NCBI RefSeq assembly: GCF_900113875.1
Contig: NZ_FORA01000002.1
Coordinates: 310,001-374,000, forward strand
Direction: 5' to 3'
From: Jannaschia pohangensis
GTDB lineage: Bacteria > Pseudomonadota > Alphaproteobacteria > Rhodobacterales > Rhodobacteraceae
DNA length: 64,000 nt
The stretch's first letter is position 1; the number at the start of each line of letters is the position of its first letter. The notes under the pieces were generated by a model. It was not told the origin of the DNA, did no database searches, and was given only the letters and a program-made list of their open reading frames with translations. Positions 24,327-33,734 of this stretch are shown here, one piece after another. The translations under genes and the position numbers were made by a program.

Positions 24327-26283
24327 CGGCGGCGACAGGATCACCGCCCGATATGTTTCGGGCGGGTTTCTGAACCGCCGTATCCGCCGCATTGCATCGC
24401 TGGCCGGGGTCGATCTTCGCCCCGGCCTGCCGCGTTCCGGCGACTGGGTCGCGGCCTGGGGCCATGCGGGCACATCCGCGCGGGCCGAAGCCGTCGCCGC
24501 ACGGCGCGGTGCCCGGATCCTGCGGATCGAGGATGCCTTCCTGCGCTCGCTCCACCCCGGGCGCAGCGGCGAGCCGACCCTGGGCCTGACCATCGACCGG
24601 CGCGGCGCCTGGTTCGACAGCCGCTCGCCGTCGGACCTCGAAGTCTTGCTGGCCACCGACAGTTTCGAAGACGGGTCCCTGATCGCGCAGACACGCGTGT
24701 TGATGGACGAATGGGCGCGGTCGGGGGTCACGAAATACGCGGCGACACGCGCCGACCTCACGGCCCCTGCCCCGGGCTATATCCTCGTCATCGACCAGAC
24801 GCGGGGCGACGCCTCGATCACCCTGGGCAATGCGCGTGACACGACATTCCGCGAGATGCTGCTGATCGCGCGGGAGGAAAACCCCGGTCAGCCGATCCTG
24901 ATCAAGACCCACCCCGAGACGAACGAGGGCCACCGACCCGGGCACTACGGCCTTGAAGACGTGGTCCATGGGGCGACGCTGGAAACCCGGCCCATTGCGC
25001 CGTCGATCCTGCTGTCGGGGGCGCAGAAGGTCTATACCGTCAGCAGCCAGATGGGGTTCGAGGCGATCCTGCACGGCCACCGGCCCGTCACCTTCGGACA
25101 GCCGTTCTATTCCGGCTGGGGGCTGGACGACGACCGGAACCCGCTGGATCGCCGCCACCGCAAGCTGACGCGGACGCAGCTGTTTGCGGGTTGTATGGTG
25201 CTCTATCCACATTGGTACGATCCGCATCGCGATGCGCTTTGCGACCCGGTCGATGTCGTCCGCATCCTGCAGGCGCGGGCGCGGGCCTGGGCCGAGGATC
25301 GGGCGGGGTGGTCGGCCCCCGGCATGCGCCTGTGGAAGCGCGCGCCCCTGCGCCGGTTCTTCGACGGGCCCCTCGATTTCAAGGATGGATCGGACAAGCC
25401 GCGCCTGCTCTGGGGGCAGGCGAAGGCACCCGAGGACCGGCCCGTGACCCGGCTGGAAGACGGGTTCCTGCGGTCGCGGGGTCTGGGGGCCGAGTTGATC
25501 CCGCCCCTGTCGCTCGTCCTCGACAGACAGGGACTCTATTACGATCCGACGAAGCACAGCGATCTGGAGGCGGCGGTGATCCGCGCCGCCGCCTTGCCGC
25601 CCGAGGCGCTGGACCGGGCGCGCCGCCTGCGGACGGCCATCGTGAAAAACAACGTCACGAAATACAATCTGCAAGGCACCCTGCCCGACCTGCCCGAAGG
25701 GCCGATCCTGCTGGTTCCCGGACAGGTGGCCGACGATGCGTCGGTCCGGCTGGGCACCACGGATGTGGCCGACAACGCCGCCCTTCTGGCCGCGGCGCGG
25801 GCGGCCAACCCGGACGCCTTCATCGTTTACAAACCGCACCCGGACGTGGAGGCGGGCCTGCGCGAGGGCGCCATCGACGCCACTGACGCGGACCTGGTGG
25901 CGACCCGCGCCGACCCGCTGGCCCTGATTGCCCGGGCCGAGGCGGTCTGGACGATGACATCCCTTCTGGGGTTCGAGGCGCTCTTGCGGGAAACCCCCGT
26001 CACCACGTTGGGCGCGCCGTTCTACGCCGGCTGGGGCCTGACCGATGATCGCGGAAAGATCCCGGCCCGGCGGCGCGCGGCGCGCCCGTCGCTCGATGCG
26101 CTCGTGCAGGCGGTATTGATCGACTATCCGCGCTATTTCGATCCGGTCACCGGCTCTGCCTGCCCGCCCGAAACGGTGGTCCATCGCCTGGCCCATGGGC
26201 CGCTTCCCACGCCCGGCCCGCTCAATCGCGTCCTGTCTAAGGCGCAGGGCGCGCTGGCCTCGCAGGCCTGGCTCTGGCGCTGA
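24313..26283 (+). CDS. kpsC: Capsular polysaccharide biosynthesis protein KpsC-like, two-domain Kdo transferase
   Basis: KpsC extends the poly-Kdo linker on the capsule lipid. The 656-residue protein is an obvious internal duplication: each half has an N-terminal R-I-E-D-A-F-L-R-S / R-L-E-D-G-F-L-R-S motif, then a D-x-x-V-T-K-Y segment, P-I-L-I-K-T-H-P-E or I-V-Y-K-P-H-P-D, and the donor-site motif TFGQPFYSGWGLDDDR or TLGAPFYAGWGLTDDR. The probable start is TTG at 24313, overlapping the export gene; no in-frame ATG lies nearby. The stop directly abuts the end of the convergent parA-like gene. Confidence 0.92.
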   Translation: MASTDGGDRITARYVSGGFLNRRIRRIASLAGVDLRPGLPRSGDWVAAWGHAGTSARAEAVAARRGARILRIEDAFLRSLHPGRSGEPTLGLTIDRRGAWFDSRSPSDLEVLLATDSFEDGSLIAQTRVLMDEWARSGVTKYAATRADLTAPAPGYILVIDQTRGDASITLGNARDTTFREMLLIAREENPGQPILIKTHPETNEGHRPGHYGLEDVVHGATLETRPIAPSILLSGAQKVYTVSSQMGFEAILHGHRPVTFGQPFYSGWGLDDDRNPLDRRHRKLTRTQLFAGCMVLYPHWYDPHRDALCDPVDVVRILQARARAWAEDRAGWSAPGMRLWKRAPLRRFFDGPLDFKDGSDKPRLLWGQAKAPEDRPVTRLEDGFLRSRGLGAELIPPLSLVLDRQGLYYDPTKHSDLEAAVIRAAALPPEALDRARRLRTAIVKNNVTKYNLQGTLPDLPEGPILLVPGQVADDASVRLGTTDVADNAALLAAARAANPDAFIVYKPHPDVEAGLREGAIDATDADLVATRADPLALIARAEAVWTMTSLLGFEALLRETPVTTLGAPFYAGWGLTDDRGKIPARRRAARPSLDALVQAVLIDYPRYFDPVTGSACPPETVVHRLAHGPLPTPGPLNRVLSKAQGALASQAWLWR

Positions 26284-26922
26284 TCAGAGGTCGAGGCGGC
26301 CCAGGATTTCATCCACAAGGGCGGCGATTTCGGCCGCCGCGGCCTTGGCCCCCGGATATTCGCGCACGCCCTGCCCCGTGCCCATGGCCTCGGCATAGGC
26401 GACGCGGTTGGCGATGATGGATGCGGCGGGGTCCGCCTCCAGATCCGACAGGGCGGCCTGCACCGATGCGGTCAGATTGGTGCCCGCCCGCGCGCGGTTC
26501 AGCACCGCAAGGGGGCGCTTGCCGTCACGTGCGGCCATTTCCAGCACGCCTTCGGTGGCCCAGAGGTCGACCTGGCTGGCCGTGACCGGCACCACGACCA
26601 GATCCGACACCTTGAGAGCCGGACGCAGGTCGCTGTCGATCTTGGGCGGTGTGTCGATCAGCACGAAGTCATGGCTGTCCTTGTATTTCCCGGCCTCGTA
26701 GCTGACGCCCCAGGCCGACGAGGTCGAAAAAGTCAGATCGCCCTGAAGGCCCTTGGTCCGCTCGTACCGGGTCATGAACCACCGCCCGAGCGAACCCTGC
26801 GGATCGCTGTCCAGAAGGGCCACGCCATGTCCGCGCGCCGCCAGTTCGACAGCAAGGTTGGCGCAGAGCGTCGTCTTGCCGGAGCCGCCCTTCTGCTGGG
26901 CAAGGGTGATGATCGTGGCCAT
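26284..26922 (-). CDS. ParA/MinD-like P-loop ATPase, orphan
   Basis: A 212-residue cytosolic ATPase. The start MATIITLAQQKGGSGKTTLCANLA holds the deviant Walker A box KGGSGKTT of the ParA family. LLDSDPQGSLGRW is the A' region and FVLIDTPPKIDSDLR the Walker B. Such proteins position cargo on the nucleoid or at poles. There is no parB or parS nearby, so this is not a plasmid or chromosome partition pair. The ATG at 26922 is preferred to 26949. It lies tail to tail with kpsC, and cargo is unknown. Confidence 0.88.
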   Translation of the reverse strand: MATIITLAQQKGGSGKTTLCANLAVELAARGHGVALLDSDPQGSLGRWFMTRYERTKGLQGDLTFSTSSAWGVSYEAGKYKDSHDFVLIDTPPKIDSDLRPALKVSDLVVVPVTASQVDLWATEGVLEMAARDGKRPLAVLNRARAGTNLTASVQAALSDLEADPAASIIANRVAYAEAMGTGQGVREYPGAKAAAAEIAALVDEILGRLDL

Positions 26923-27023
26923 GGGCCCTCCGATGCTGCGTTGCAGCATTTACCTTGCGGCATATCCGGGGGCGGGTCAATGGAGAGGCAGGCTTCGCGG
27001 CAGGGTTGAACCCGAAAGGCGCT

Positions 27024-27099
<76 letters not shown>

Positions 27100-27226
27100 A
27101 ACGGCTGCCGATATGGCCGCGCCCCCGGGCCCTGTCAAGCGAGGGGGCACGGGATGGAACCCGGGGCCCCGGCTTGCGCGTTGGCAGCCGTGGCCTTACG
27201 GCTGAACAGGCGGAAGGGCCCGTTGC

Positions 27227-28489
27227 ATGTTTCTGACCCAGAACATTTGGAAATTGCGCGAATGGGCGCGACAGGTCTGGCCGCGCGTCGCGATCTTCTG
27301 CGTCGGTGCAATCATCTCTGCGGCCATCGCGCCGCTGATCTCGCCGTTCGTCCCCGACCGCCTGCGCCAGACGATCGACGAGGTGGCGGTGCTTGCCCTG
27401 CTGTCGATCCTGACGAGTTCCATGCTGGGTGTCGCCGCATTCTCCCTGACCGTGATGGTGACCGCGCATCACTTCGCCTCCGGTCAGGTCACCCCCCGCT
27501 CGCACCGGCTGCTGCGGCAGGACGGCCGCACCCAATCGGTGATCGCGACCTTCATCGGGGCCTTCGTCTTCGCGCTGGTGACGACGGCGGCGATTCATGC
27601 CGACCTTTATGGCGGCCTCGATTTTGTGGTGATCTATGGCGTGACCATCCTGGTCATAACGGCGGTGATCGTCGCGCTGATCCGGTGGGTCCATCAACTG
27701 GCCAGCCTCGGCTCGATCGAGACGACGACGGCGCGGGTCGAGGATGTGACACGCGATTCCCTGTCGATCCGGATGCGCGCGCCCTTCCTTGGGGGGCATC
27801 CCCTGCGCTCGGACGATCGGGAAACGGGCGAGCCGGTGGTCGCCACGGCTTACGGCGTTGTCCGGCATGTCGACGTGCAATCGCTGTCAGAGATCGCCGA
27901 GGAGGAGGATGGCTGGGTGCATCTGATGGTTGCGCCGGGCGACCAGGTGGTGCCGGGCGATCTGATCCTGCGGCTGGACAGGTCCGACGGCGGTGCCCTG
28001 TCGGACGAACTGACGGACAAGCTGCGCGACCGGGTGTCGGTCGGCGATATGCGATCTTTCGATCAGGACCCGGTTTTCGGTCTTCAGGTCCTGTCGGAAA
28101 TCGGCCAGCGCGCCCTGTCGCCCGGCATCAACGACCCGCGCACGGCCGTCGACGTCGTGTCTCGCCTTATGGGGCTTTTGGGAAGCTGGGCACCCGATGA
28201 TGGCAATGACCCGCTGCCCCGGCTGCGCGCCCCCGATCTGGACCGGCGCGTCATGGTCGAGGCGGCCTTCGATGCCATTGCCCGCGACGGCGAGGACCTG
28301 CTGGAAGTGCAACTGGCCGTGCAGGCCGCCCTCTCCCATCTGGCCGGGCACGAGGACGGCGCACTGGCGCGCGCGGCGCGGGAGATTTCCGCCCGCGCAC
28401 TCGCCCGATCCGACACTGCCCTGACTCTGGAGGAAGATCGCGCCCGGGTCAGGGCCGCAGCCCCCGCCTATTCCGCCGCTTCGAGATAG
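27227..28489 (+). CDS. DUF2254 domain-containing membrane protein
   Basis: A 420-residue inner-membrane protein. Four hydrophobic segments fall in the first ~160 residues ([75 protein letters not shown]). A soluble C-terminal half with the DUF2254 signature '[20 protein letters not shown]' and 'DPRTAVD' follows. The function of the family is not established. GGAAGG precedes the ATG by ten bases. Its 3' end overlaps the end of the convergent gcvP gene by 22 nt. Confidence 0.88.
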   Translation: MFLTQNIWKLREWARQVWPRVAIFCVGAIISAAIAPLISPFVPDRLRQTIDEVAVLALLSILTSSMLGVAAFSLTVMVTAHHFASGQVTPRSHRLLRQDGRTQSVIATFIGAFVFALVTTAAIHADLYGGLDFVVIYGVTILVITAVIVALIRWVHQLASLGSIETTTARVEDVTRDSLSIRMRAPFLGGHPLRSDDRETGEPVVATAYGVVRHVDVQSLSEIAEEEDGWVHLMVAPGDQVVPGDLILRLDRSDGGALSDELTDKLRDRVSVGDMRSFDQDPVFGLQVLSEIGQRALSPGINDPRTAVDVVSRLMGLLGSWAPDDGNDPLPRLRAPDLDRRVMVEAAFDAIARDGEDLLEVQLAVQAALSHLAGHEDGALARAAREISARALARSDTALTLEEDRARVRAAAPAYSAASR

Positions 28490-31302
28490 GTGTCGAGCGG
28501 CGGGCAGGTGCAGATCAGGTTGCGGTCGCCCGCCACGTTGTCGACCCGATTGACCGGCGGCCAGTATTTGTCGACGCGGAAGGCACCCGGCGGGAAGCAC
28601 CCGGCCTCGCGGCTGTAGGGGCGGTCCCAGTCGCGGACCAGGTCCTCCATCGTGTGCGGCGCATTCTTGAGCGGGTTGTTCACCGCGTCCATGTCGCCCC
28701 GCTCGATCGCCCGCACCTCCTCGCGGATGGCCAACATCGCGTCAATGAAGCGGTCGAGTTCGGGCTTGGGCTCGCTCTCGGTCGGCTCTACCATTAGGGT
28801 GCCCGCGACCGGCCAGGACATGGTCGGCGCATGAAAGCCGTTGTCGATCAGGCGCTTGGCAACGTCGTCGACGGTCACATGGGCGGTCTCGTCGAAGGGC
28901 CGGGTGTCGAGGATGCATTCATGAGCGATGCGTCCGTTCCGCCCGGTGAAGAGGATGTCATAGGCCCCCTCCAGCCGCTTGGCGATGTAGTTGGCCGACA
29001 GGATCGCGACCTTGGTGGCCTGGGTCAGACCGGCGCCGCCCATCATCATCACATAGGCATAGCTGATCGGCAGGATCGACGCGCTGCCATAGGGGGCGGC
29101 GGACACCGGCCCCTCGCTCGACCCTTCGGCCTCGGGGTGGCCGGGCAGATAGGGGGCCAGATGCGCCTTGACGCCGATGGGCCCCATGCCGGGGCCGCCG
29201 CCGCCGTGCGGGATGCAGAACGTCTTGTGCAGGTTCAGGTGGCTGACGTCGGCCCCGATCTCCCCGGGTTTGGCCAGGCCCACCAGCGCGTTCAGGTTCG
29301 CACCGTCGAGATAGACCTGCCCGCCATGCTTGTGGGTGATCTCGCAGACCTTCCGGACGGTATCCTCGAACACGCCGTGGGTGGAGGGATAGGTGATCAT
29401 GCAGGCGGCCAGATCGTCGCCCGCCGCTTCGGCCTTGGCCGCCAGATCCTCGAGGTCCACATCGCCGTTGTCGGCGGATTTCACCACCACGACCTTCATC
29501 CCCGCCATCTGGGCCGAGGCGGGGTTGGTCCCATGGGCCGAGGTCGGAATAAGGCAGATGCGCCGGTTCGCCTGACCGTTCGCACGGTGATAGGCGGCGA
29601 TGGTCAGAAGACCCGCGTATTCGCCCTGTGCGCCGGAATTGGGCTGCATCGACATGGCGTCATAGCCGGTGATGACACAGAGACGCTGCGCCAATTCGTC
29701 GATCATCTCCCGATAGCCCTGCGCATCCTCGGCGGGGGCAAAGGGGTGCAGACGCCCGAATTCGGGGAAGGTCACCGGCATCATCTCGACCGCGGCGTTC
29801 AGCTTCATGGTGCAGGACCCGAGAGGGATCATCGCGCGGTCCAGCGCCAGATCGCGGTCGGCCAGGCGGCGCATGTAGCGCATCATCTCGGCTTCGGCGC
29901 GGTTCATGTGAAAGATCGGATGGGTCAGGTAATCGCTGCGCCGCTGCAACCCTTCGGGAATGTCGATGCGGGGGGTCGGCGTCGCCTCTACCCCGAAAGC
30001 CCGCAGCAGACGGGCCAGGATGTCGCCATCCGTCAGCTCGTCACAGGCGATCCCGATCCGGTCCGTCCCGATCTTGCGCAGGGTGATTCCTTCGGCGCGG
30101 GCCGACCGCCAGATGACACCCTGCATCGCGCCCACCTTGACCGTCAGCGTGTCGAAAACATGGGCAGGGTTCACGTCGAAACCCGCACCGGCAAGGGCGT
30201 CTCGCAGGGCCACAGCATGGCTGTGAACATGGGTGGCAATGTGGTGAAGGCCCTTGGGGCCGTGGAACACCGCATAGAAGCTTGCCATTACGGCCAGCAA
30301 GGCCTGCGCGGTGCAGACGTTGGACGTCGCCTTTTCGCGGCGGATGTGCTGCTCGCGGGTTTGCAGCGACAAACGGTAGGCCTTGTTGCCGTGGCTGTCG
30401 ACCGAGACGCCGACCAGACGCCCGGGGATCGACCGCTTGTAGGCATCCGCACAGGCGAGGAAGGCGGCATGCGGCCCACCATAGCCGAGCGGCACGCCGA
30501 ACCGCTGCGCCGAGCCCACGGCGATGTCGGCGCCCATGGCCCCCGGCTCCTTGAGCAGGCAGAGCGCCAGCAGGTCCGTCGCCACGATACCCAGCGCCTT
30601 GGCCGCGTGCAGCGCCTCCATCTGGGGGGTCAGGTCGGTCAAGCCGCCGAAGGTGTCGGGATACTGGAAGATCGCGCCGAACACCGCCTCGGGGTCGAGA
30701 TTGGCCACCTCGTCCACGATGACCTCGATCCCCAGCGGTTCGGCCCGGGTCCGCATGACGGCGATGTTCTGCGGATGGCAGCGCGCGTCGATGAAGAACC
30801 CGGTGGCCTTCGACTTGGCGACCCGCTGCGCCATGACCATGGCCTCGGCACAGGCGGTCGATTCATCCAGCAGGGACGCGTTTGACACCGGCAGCCCGGT
30901 CAGGTCGCTGACCATGGTCTGGAAGTTCAGCAGCGCCTCGAGCCGACCTTGGGCGATTTCGGGCTGATAGGGGGTATAGGCCGTGTACCACGCCGGGTTT
31001 TCCAGGATGTTGCGCTGGATCGCCGGGGGGGTCACCGTGTCGGAATAGCCCTGCCCGATCATGCTGACCGTGACGGTGTTGCGGCTGGCGATGTCCCGCA
31101 TCCGCGCCAGGATCGCGTGTTCCGTCATCTGCGGCCAGGGCAGCGGGTCGGCCTGACGGATCGACTGCGGCACGGTTTCGTCGATCAGCGCATCGAGGCT
31201 GTCGCAGCCGACGACCGCCAGCATCTCTGCCATCTCGGCGGGCGAGGGTCCGATGTGGCGGCGGTTGGCGAAATCGTAGGTGTCGTAGTCGGTCAGGGAC
31301 AT
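28468..31302 (-). CDS. gcvP: Glycine dehydrogenase (decarboxylating), P-protein
   Basis: GcvP is the PLP enzyme of the glycine cleavage system, which decarboxylates glycine and passes the aminomethyl group to lipoylated GcvH. The 944-residue product has the fused two-half layout of the proteobacterial homodimer. The C-terminal half has the PLP lysine in [21 protein letters not shown]. The N-terminal half keeps [12 protein letters not shown] and the [11 protein letters not shown] motif. The start [11 protein letters not shown] (31302) is chosen over an open upstream extension with no family similarity. It is third in a riboswitch-led gcvT-gcvH-gcvP operon. Confidence 0.97.
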   Translation of the reverse strand: MSLTDYDTYDFANRRHIGPSPAEMAEMLAVVGCDSLDALIDETVPQSIRQADPLPWPQMTEHAILARMRDIASRNTVTVSMIGQGYSDTVTPPAIQRNILENPAWYTAYTPYQPEIAQGRLEALLNFQTMVSDLTGLPVSNASLLDESTACAEAMVMAQRVAKSKATGFFIDARCHPQNIAVMRTRAEPLGIEVIVDEVANLDPEAVFGAIFQYPDTFGGLTDLTPQMEALHAAKALGIVATDLLALCLLKEPGAMGADIAVGSAQRFGVPLGYGGPHAAFLACADAYKRSIPGRLVGVSVDSHGNKAYRLSLQTREQHIRREKATSNVCTAQALLAVMASFYAVFHGPKGLHHIATHVHSHAVALRDALAGAGFDVNPAHVFDTLTVKVGAMQGVIWRSARAEGITLRKIGTDRIGIACDELTDGDILARLLRAFGVEATPTPRIDIPEGLQRRSDYLTHPIFHMNRAEAEMMRYMRRLADRDLALDRAMIPLGSCTMKLNAAVEMMPVTFPEFGRLHPFAPAEDAQGYREMIDELAQRLCVITGYDAMSMQPNSGAQGEYAGLLTIAAYHRANGQANRRICLIPTSAHGTNPASAQMAGMKVVVVKSADNGDVDLEDLAAKAEAAGDDLAACMITYPSTHGVFEDTVRKVCEITHKHGGQVYLDGANLNALVGLAKPGEIGADVSHLNLHKTFCIPHGGGGPGMGPIGVKAHLAPYLPGHPEAEGSSEGPVSAAPYGSASILPISYAYVMMMGGAGLTQATKVAILSANYIAKRLEGAYDILFTGRNGRIAHECILDTRPFDETAHVTVDDVAKRLIDNGFHAPTMSWPVAGTLMVEPTESEPKPELDRFIDAMLAIREEVRAIERGDMDAVNNPLKNAPHTMEDLVRDWDRPYSREAGCFPPGAFRVDKYWPPVNRVDNVAGDRNLICTCPPLDTYLEAAE

Positions 31303-31352
31303 GGGATCGCTCCGGGGGGATTGGCACGTGGTCTGGAAGGTGGGGCCGCGAC

Positions 31353-31369
31353 GGTCACATCCCGTGACC
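31353..31369. repeat. Inverted repeat in the gcvH-gcvP gap
   Basis: GGTCAC-ATCCC-GTGACC, six-base perfect arms, in the 99-nt space between gcvH and gcvP. It might be a weak processing or pausing hairpin; no T-run follows. Confidence 0.45.
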
Positions 31370-31401
31370 ATCGCCATGCCGCCGTCGGGTTCGGTGGAAC
31401 C

Positions 31402-31761
31402 CTAGTCTCCGATGAATTCCTTGTAGCCGTCTTCATCCATCAGGCCGTCCATCTCCTCGGGGGTGGTGGTCGTCATGCGGAAGAACCAGGCGGCTTCGGC
31501 ATCTTCGTTCACAAGGCCGGGCGTTGCGGCCAGCGCGTCGTTCACCTCGACGATCTCGCCGTCGAGCGGGGCCATGATGTCGGACGCGGCCTTGACCGAT
31601 TCGATCACGACGATCTCTTCGCCCTTGGTGACGGTCTGGCCGATCTCGGGTAGCTCGACAAAGACGACATCGCCCAGTTGGGTCGCCGCATGTTCGGTGA
31701 TGCCGACGGTGATGACGCCGTCATTGTCGTCAAGCCATTCGTGGTCTTCGGTGTATTTCAT
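31402..31761 (-). CDS. gcvH: Glycine cleavage system H protein
   Basis: GcvH is the lipoyl carrier that shuttles the aminomethyl group between GcvP, GcvT and lipoamide dehydrogenase. The 119-residue protein has the usual length, MKYTEDHEWL at the N-terminus and the lipoylation site IESVKAASDIMAP with the modified Lys. It lies 15 nt after gcvT in the same operon. Confidence 0.97.
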   Translation of the reverse strand: MKYTEDHEWLDDNDGVITVGITEHAATQLGDVVFVELPEIGQTVTKGEEIVVIESVKAASDIMAPLDGEIVEVNDALAATPGLVNEDAEAAWFFRMTTTTPEEMDGLMDEDGYKEFIGD

Positions 31762-31776
31762 CTGGGCCTCTCGGAG

Positions 31777-32886
31777 TCAGCGCTTGTAGCGCGGCTGGTG
31801 GAAGGGAAGTTCGGCCACGGCAACCGGCAGGCGTTTGCCCCGGACGTCGCCGAACAGGATGGTCCCCGGCGCAATATCCGCAGGAATGTAGCCCATGGCA
31901 ATCGGGGCGCCGACCGTGGGGCCAAAGCCGCCCGAAGTGACGATGCCGCAGGGTTGCGCGTCCGTCTCGGACGCATAGAGCGCGACACCGGCCCGCATGG
32001 GCGCGCGGCCTTCGGGGCGGAGACCCGCGCGGCGACGGGCCGGCCCGCCGTCCAGTTCCGCGAGGATCCGGTCAGCCCCGGGAAAGCCCCCGGCCCGGTC
32101 GCCACCGGTGCGCCGGACCTTCTGGATGGCCCAGGCCAGATCGGCCTCGACGGGCGAAATCTCGGCCGTCAGGTCCTGTCCATAGAGCGGCATCCCCGCC
32201 TCGAGACGCAGGGAATCGCGCGCGCCCAGACCGATGGGCAGAACCGCGTCATCGGCCAGGATCGCGCGGGCCAGCGCCTCGGCGCGGTCCACCGGCACGC
32301 TTATCTCGAAGCCGTCTTCGCCGGTATAGCCCGACCGGCTGATCCAGAGGTCCGCGCCGTTCCAGGCCAGCGTCGCCACGTCCATGAACCGCAGGGCGGC
32401 CACGCCCGGCACCAGCGCCTCGAGCACCGTTTCGGCGGACGGACCCTGCAACGCCAGAAGGGCGCGGTCCTCCAGCATCTCGACCGACAGTCCGGGCAGG
32501 CCCGCGCGCAGGATTTCCATGTCCTGATGCTTCATCGCCCCGTTGACCACGAGGAACAGGTGATCGCCCCGATTGGCGAACATCAGGTCGTCGGCCACAC
32601 CGCCATCGGGCAGGGTCAGCAGGCCGTAACGTTGCCGCCCTTCGCCCAGGCCCATGACGTTCACCGGGATCAACGCCTCGAGTGCCGCCGCAGCGCCGTC
32701 GCCCCGCACGATCACCTGACCCATGTGGGACACGTCAAACAGACCCGCCTTCGACCGCACGTGCAGATGTTCGGCCATCACCCCGGCGGGATACTGAACG
32801 GCCATCGAATAGCCCGCGAAGGGCACCATCTTGCCGCCAAGGTCCGCGTGGAGCGCCGCCAGCGGCAGGGGGATCGGATCGGACAT
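31777..32886 (-). CDS. gcvT: Aminomethyltransferase, glycine cleavage T protein
   Basis: GcvT transfers the methylene from the H-protein intermediate to tetrahydrofolate and releases ammonia. The 369-residue protein has GGKMVPFAGYSMAVQYPAG at the N-terminus, GLFDVSHMGQV, and the folate-site region SRSGYTGEDGFEI ... LGARDSLRLEAGMPLYG. The ATG at 32886 is preferred; AGGTG lies six bases upstream. Immediately upstream is a tandem glycine riboswitch, so all three gcv genes should be induced by glycine. Confidence 0.96.
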   Translation of the reverse strand: MSDPIPLPLAALHADLGGKMVPFAGYSMAVQYPAGVMAEHLHVRSKAGLFDVSHMGQVIVRGDGAAAALEALIPVNVMGLGEGRQRYGLLTLPDGGVADDLMFANRGDHLFLVVNGAMKHQDMEILRAGLPGLSVEMLEDRALLALQGPSAETVLEALVPGVAALRFMDVATLAWNGADLWISRSGYTGEDGFEISVPVDRAEALARAILADDAVLPIGLGARDSLRLEAGMPLYGQDLTAEISPVEADLAWAIQKVRRTGGDRAGGFPGADRILAELDGGPARRRAGLRPEGRAPMRAGVALYASETDAQPCGIVTSGGFGPTVGAPIAMGYIPADIAPGTILFGDVRGKRLPVAVAELPFHQPRYKR

Positions 32887-32921
32887 GGTCGCACCTCGCA
32901 GGGGTCGGGTTGACCCGGTCA

Positions 32922-33081
32922 GTGCCCCCTCTGTCCCTTCGCCTGAGATCGCTATCCCTTCGGCGGACGCAAATGCGCCTCTCTCCAGAGTGTTCCGCGC
33001 GACAGGTCCGTTTGCCTGAGAGTTTACCGGGGCGGTTGCTCCTTCGGCCCTGCCCATCCGGCAGAGTCTCCCGTGTCGCGC
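32922..33081 (-). ncRNA. Tandem glycine riboswitch (two aptamers) controlling gcvTHP
   Basis: On the minus strand aptamer 1 (33081-32997) is closed by a perfect 8-bp P1 stem, GCGCGACA with TGTCGCGC. It contains GGGAGA, CCGAAGGAGCAA and CTCTCAGGCAAA-GGAC, the conserved glycine-aptamer core. Aptamer 2 (about 32990-32922) contains CTCTGGAGAG, CGCCGAAGGGATAGC and ATCTCAGGCGAAGGGACAGAG. A short hairpin CGGGT-CA-ACCCG (32906-32917) lies between the second aptamer and the gcvT ribosome-binding site and may be part of the expression platform. Glycine binding normally turns such genes on. Confidence 0.95.
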
Positions 33082-33212
33082 GTTTCCTATAGGAAACTAC
33101 CCCCTGCCCCCGCAAGTGCGAAAATGCGGGGTCCGTGGCCAATCGACCGGCTTGCGTCCGACGCGGCGGTCTGTTCACCCTGCCACCTGTCGACCAACCC
33201 CGCAGGACCCGC

Positions 33213-33731
33213 ATGACACCGCGCTTTTTCGGCTATGGCAGCCTCGTCAACCTGACCACCCATGACTATCCGAACCCGCAGCGTCTACGCGTTGCAGGCT
33301 GGCGGCGGGCCTGGCGTCACACGCCACTGCAACCTGCGGCCTTCCTGACTGCCGTGCCCGACCCGGGCAGCGTCATCGACGGGATCATGGCGGACGTGCC
33401 CGCCGACGACTGGGCCGCGCTGGACCAACGCGAAAGCGGCTATATCCGCAGCCCGGTGGCCGAAGGGGCGCAGATCTATCACATCCCCCACGACCTGCAT
33501 GGCCCGGCGACGCAAGCCTGCACCATTCTGCTCAGCTATCTGGATGTCGTGGTACAGGGATATCTGCGCGAATTCGGCACCGACGGCGTGGCGGCGTTCT
33601 TCGAGACGACGGACGGATGGGACACCCCGATCCACGATGATCGCACCGCGCCGCTCTATCCCCGGGCGCGAACGCTCAGCCCCGAGGAGCTAGCGCTGGT
33701 CGACCGCCAATTGGCCCGGGTCCGGTCCTGA
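33213..33731 (+). CDS. Gamma-glutamylcyclotransferase-like protein (AIG2/GGCT fold)
   Basis: A 172-residue protein with the GGCT signature: N-terminal FFGYGSLVN (substrate-binding YGSL loop) and the proton-acceptor Glu in LDQRESGYIR. Members cleave gamma-glutamyl amino acids to 5-oxoproline, but specificity varies widely. The ATG at 33213 gives the family start (MTPRFFGYGS); an upstream start at 33135 lies within non-family sequence. It is divergent from the gcv operon and converges on the DsbD-like gene with a 3-nt gap. Confidence 0.85.
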   Translation: MTPRFFGYGSLVNLTTHDYPNPQRLRVAGWRRAWRHTPLQPAAFLTAVPDPGSVIDGIMADVPADDWAALDQRESGYIRSPVAEGAQIYHIPHDLHGPATQACTILLSYLDVVVQGYLREFGTDGVAAFFETTDGWDTPIHDDRTAPLYPRARTLSPEELALVDRQLARVRS

Positions 33732-33734
33732 GGG

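Noticed and set aside
28831-30885. Plus-strand open frame of about 684 codons
   Set aside because: Antisense to gcvP, which is certain from PLP-site and family motifs; composition is that of a shadow frame.
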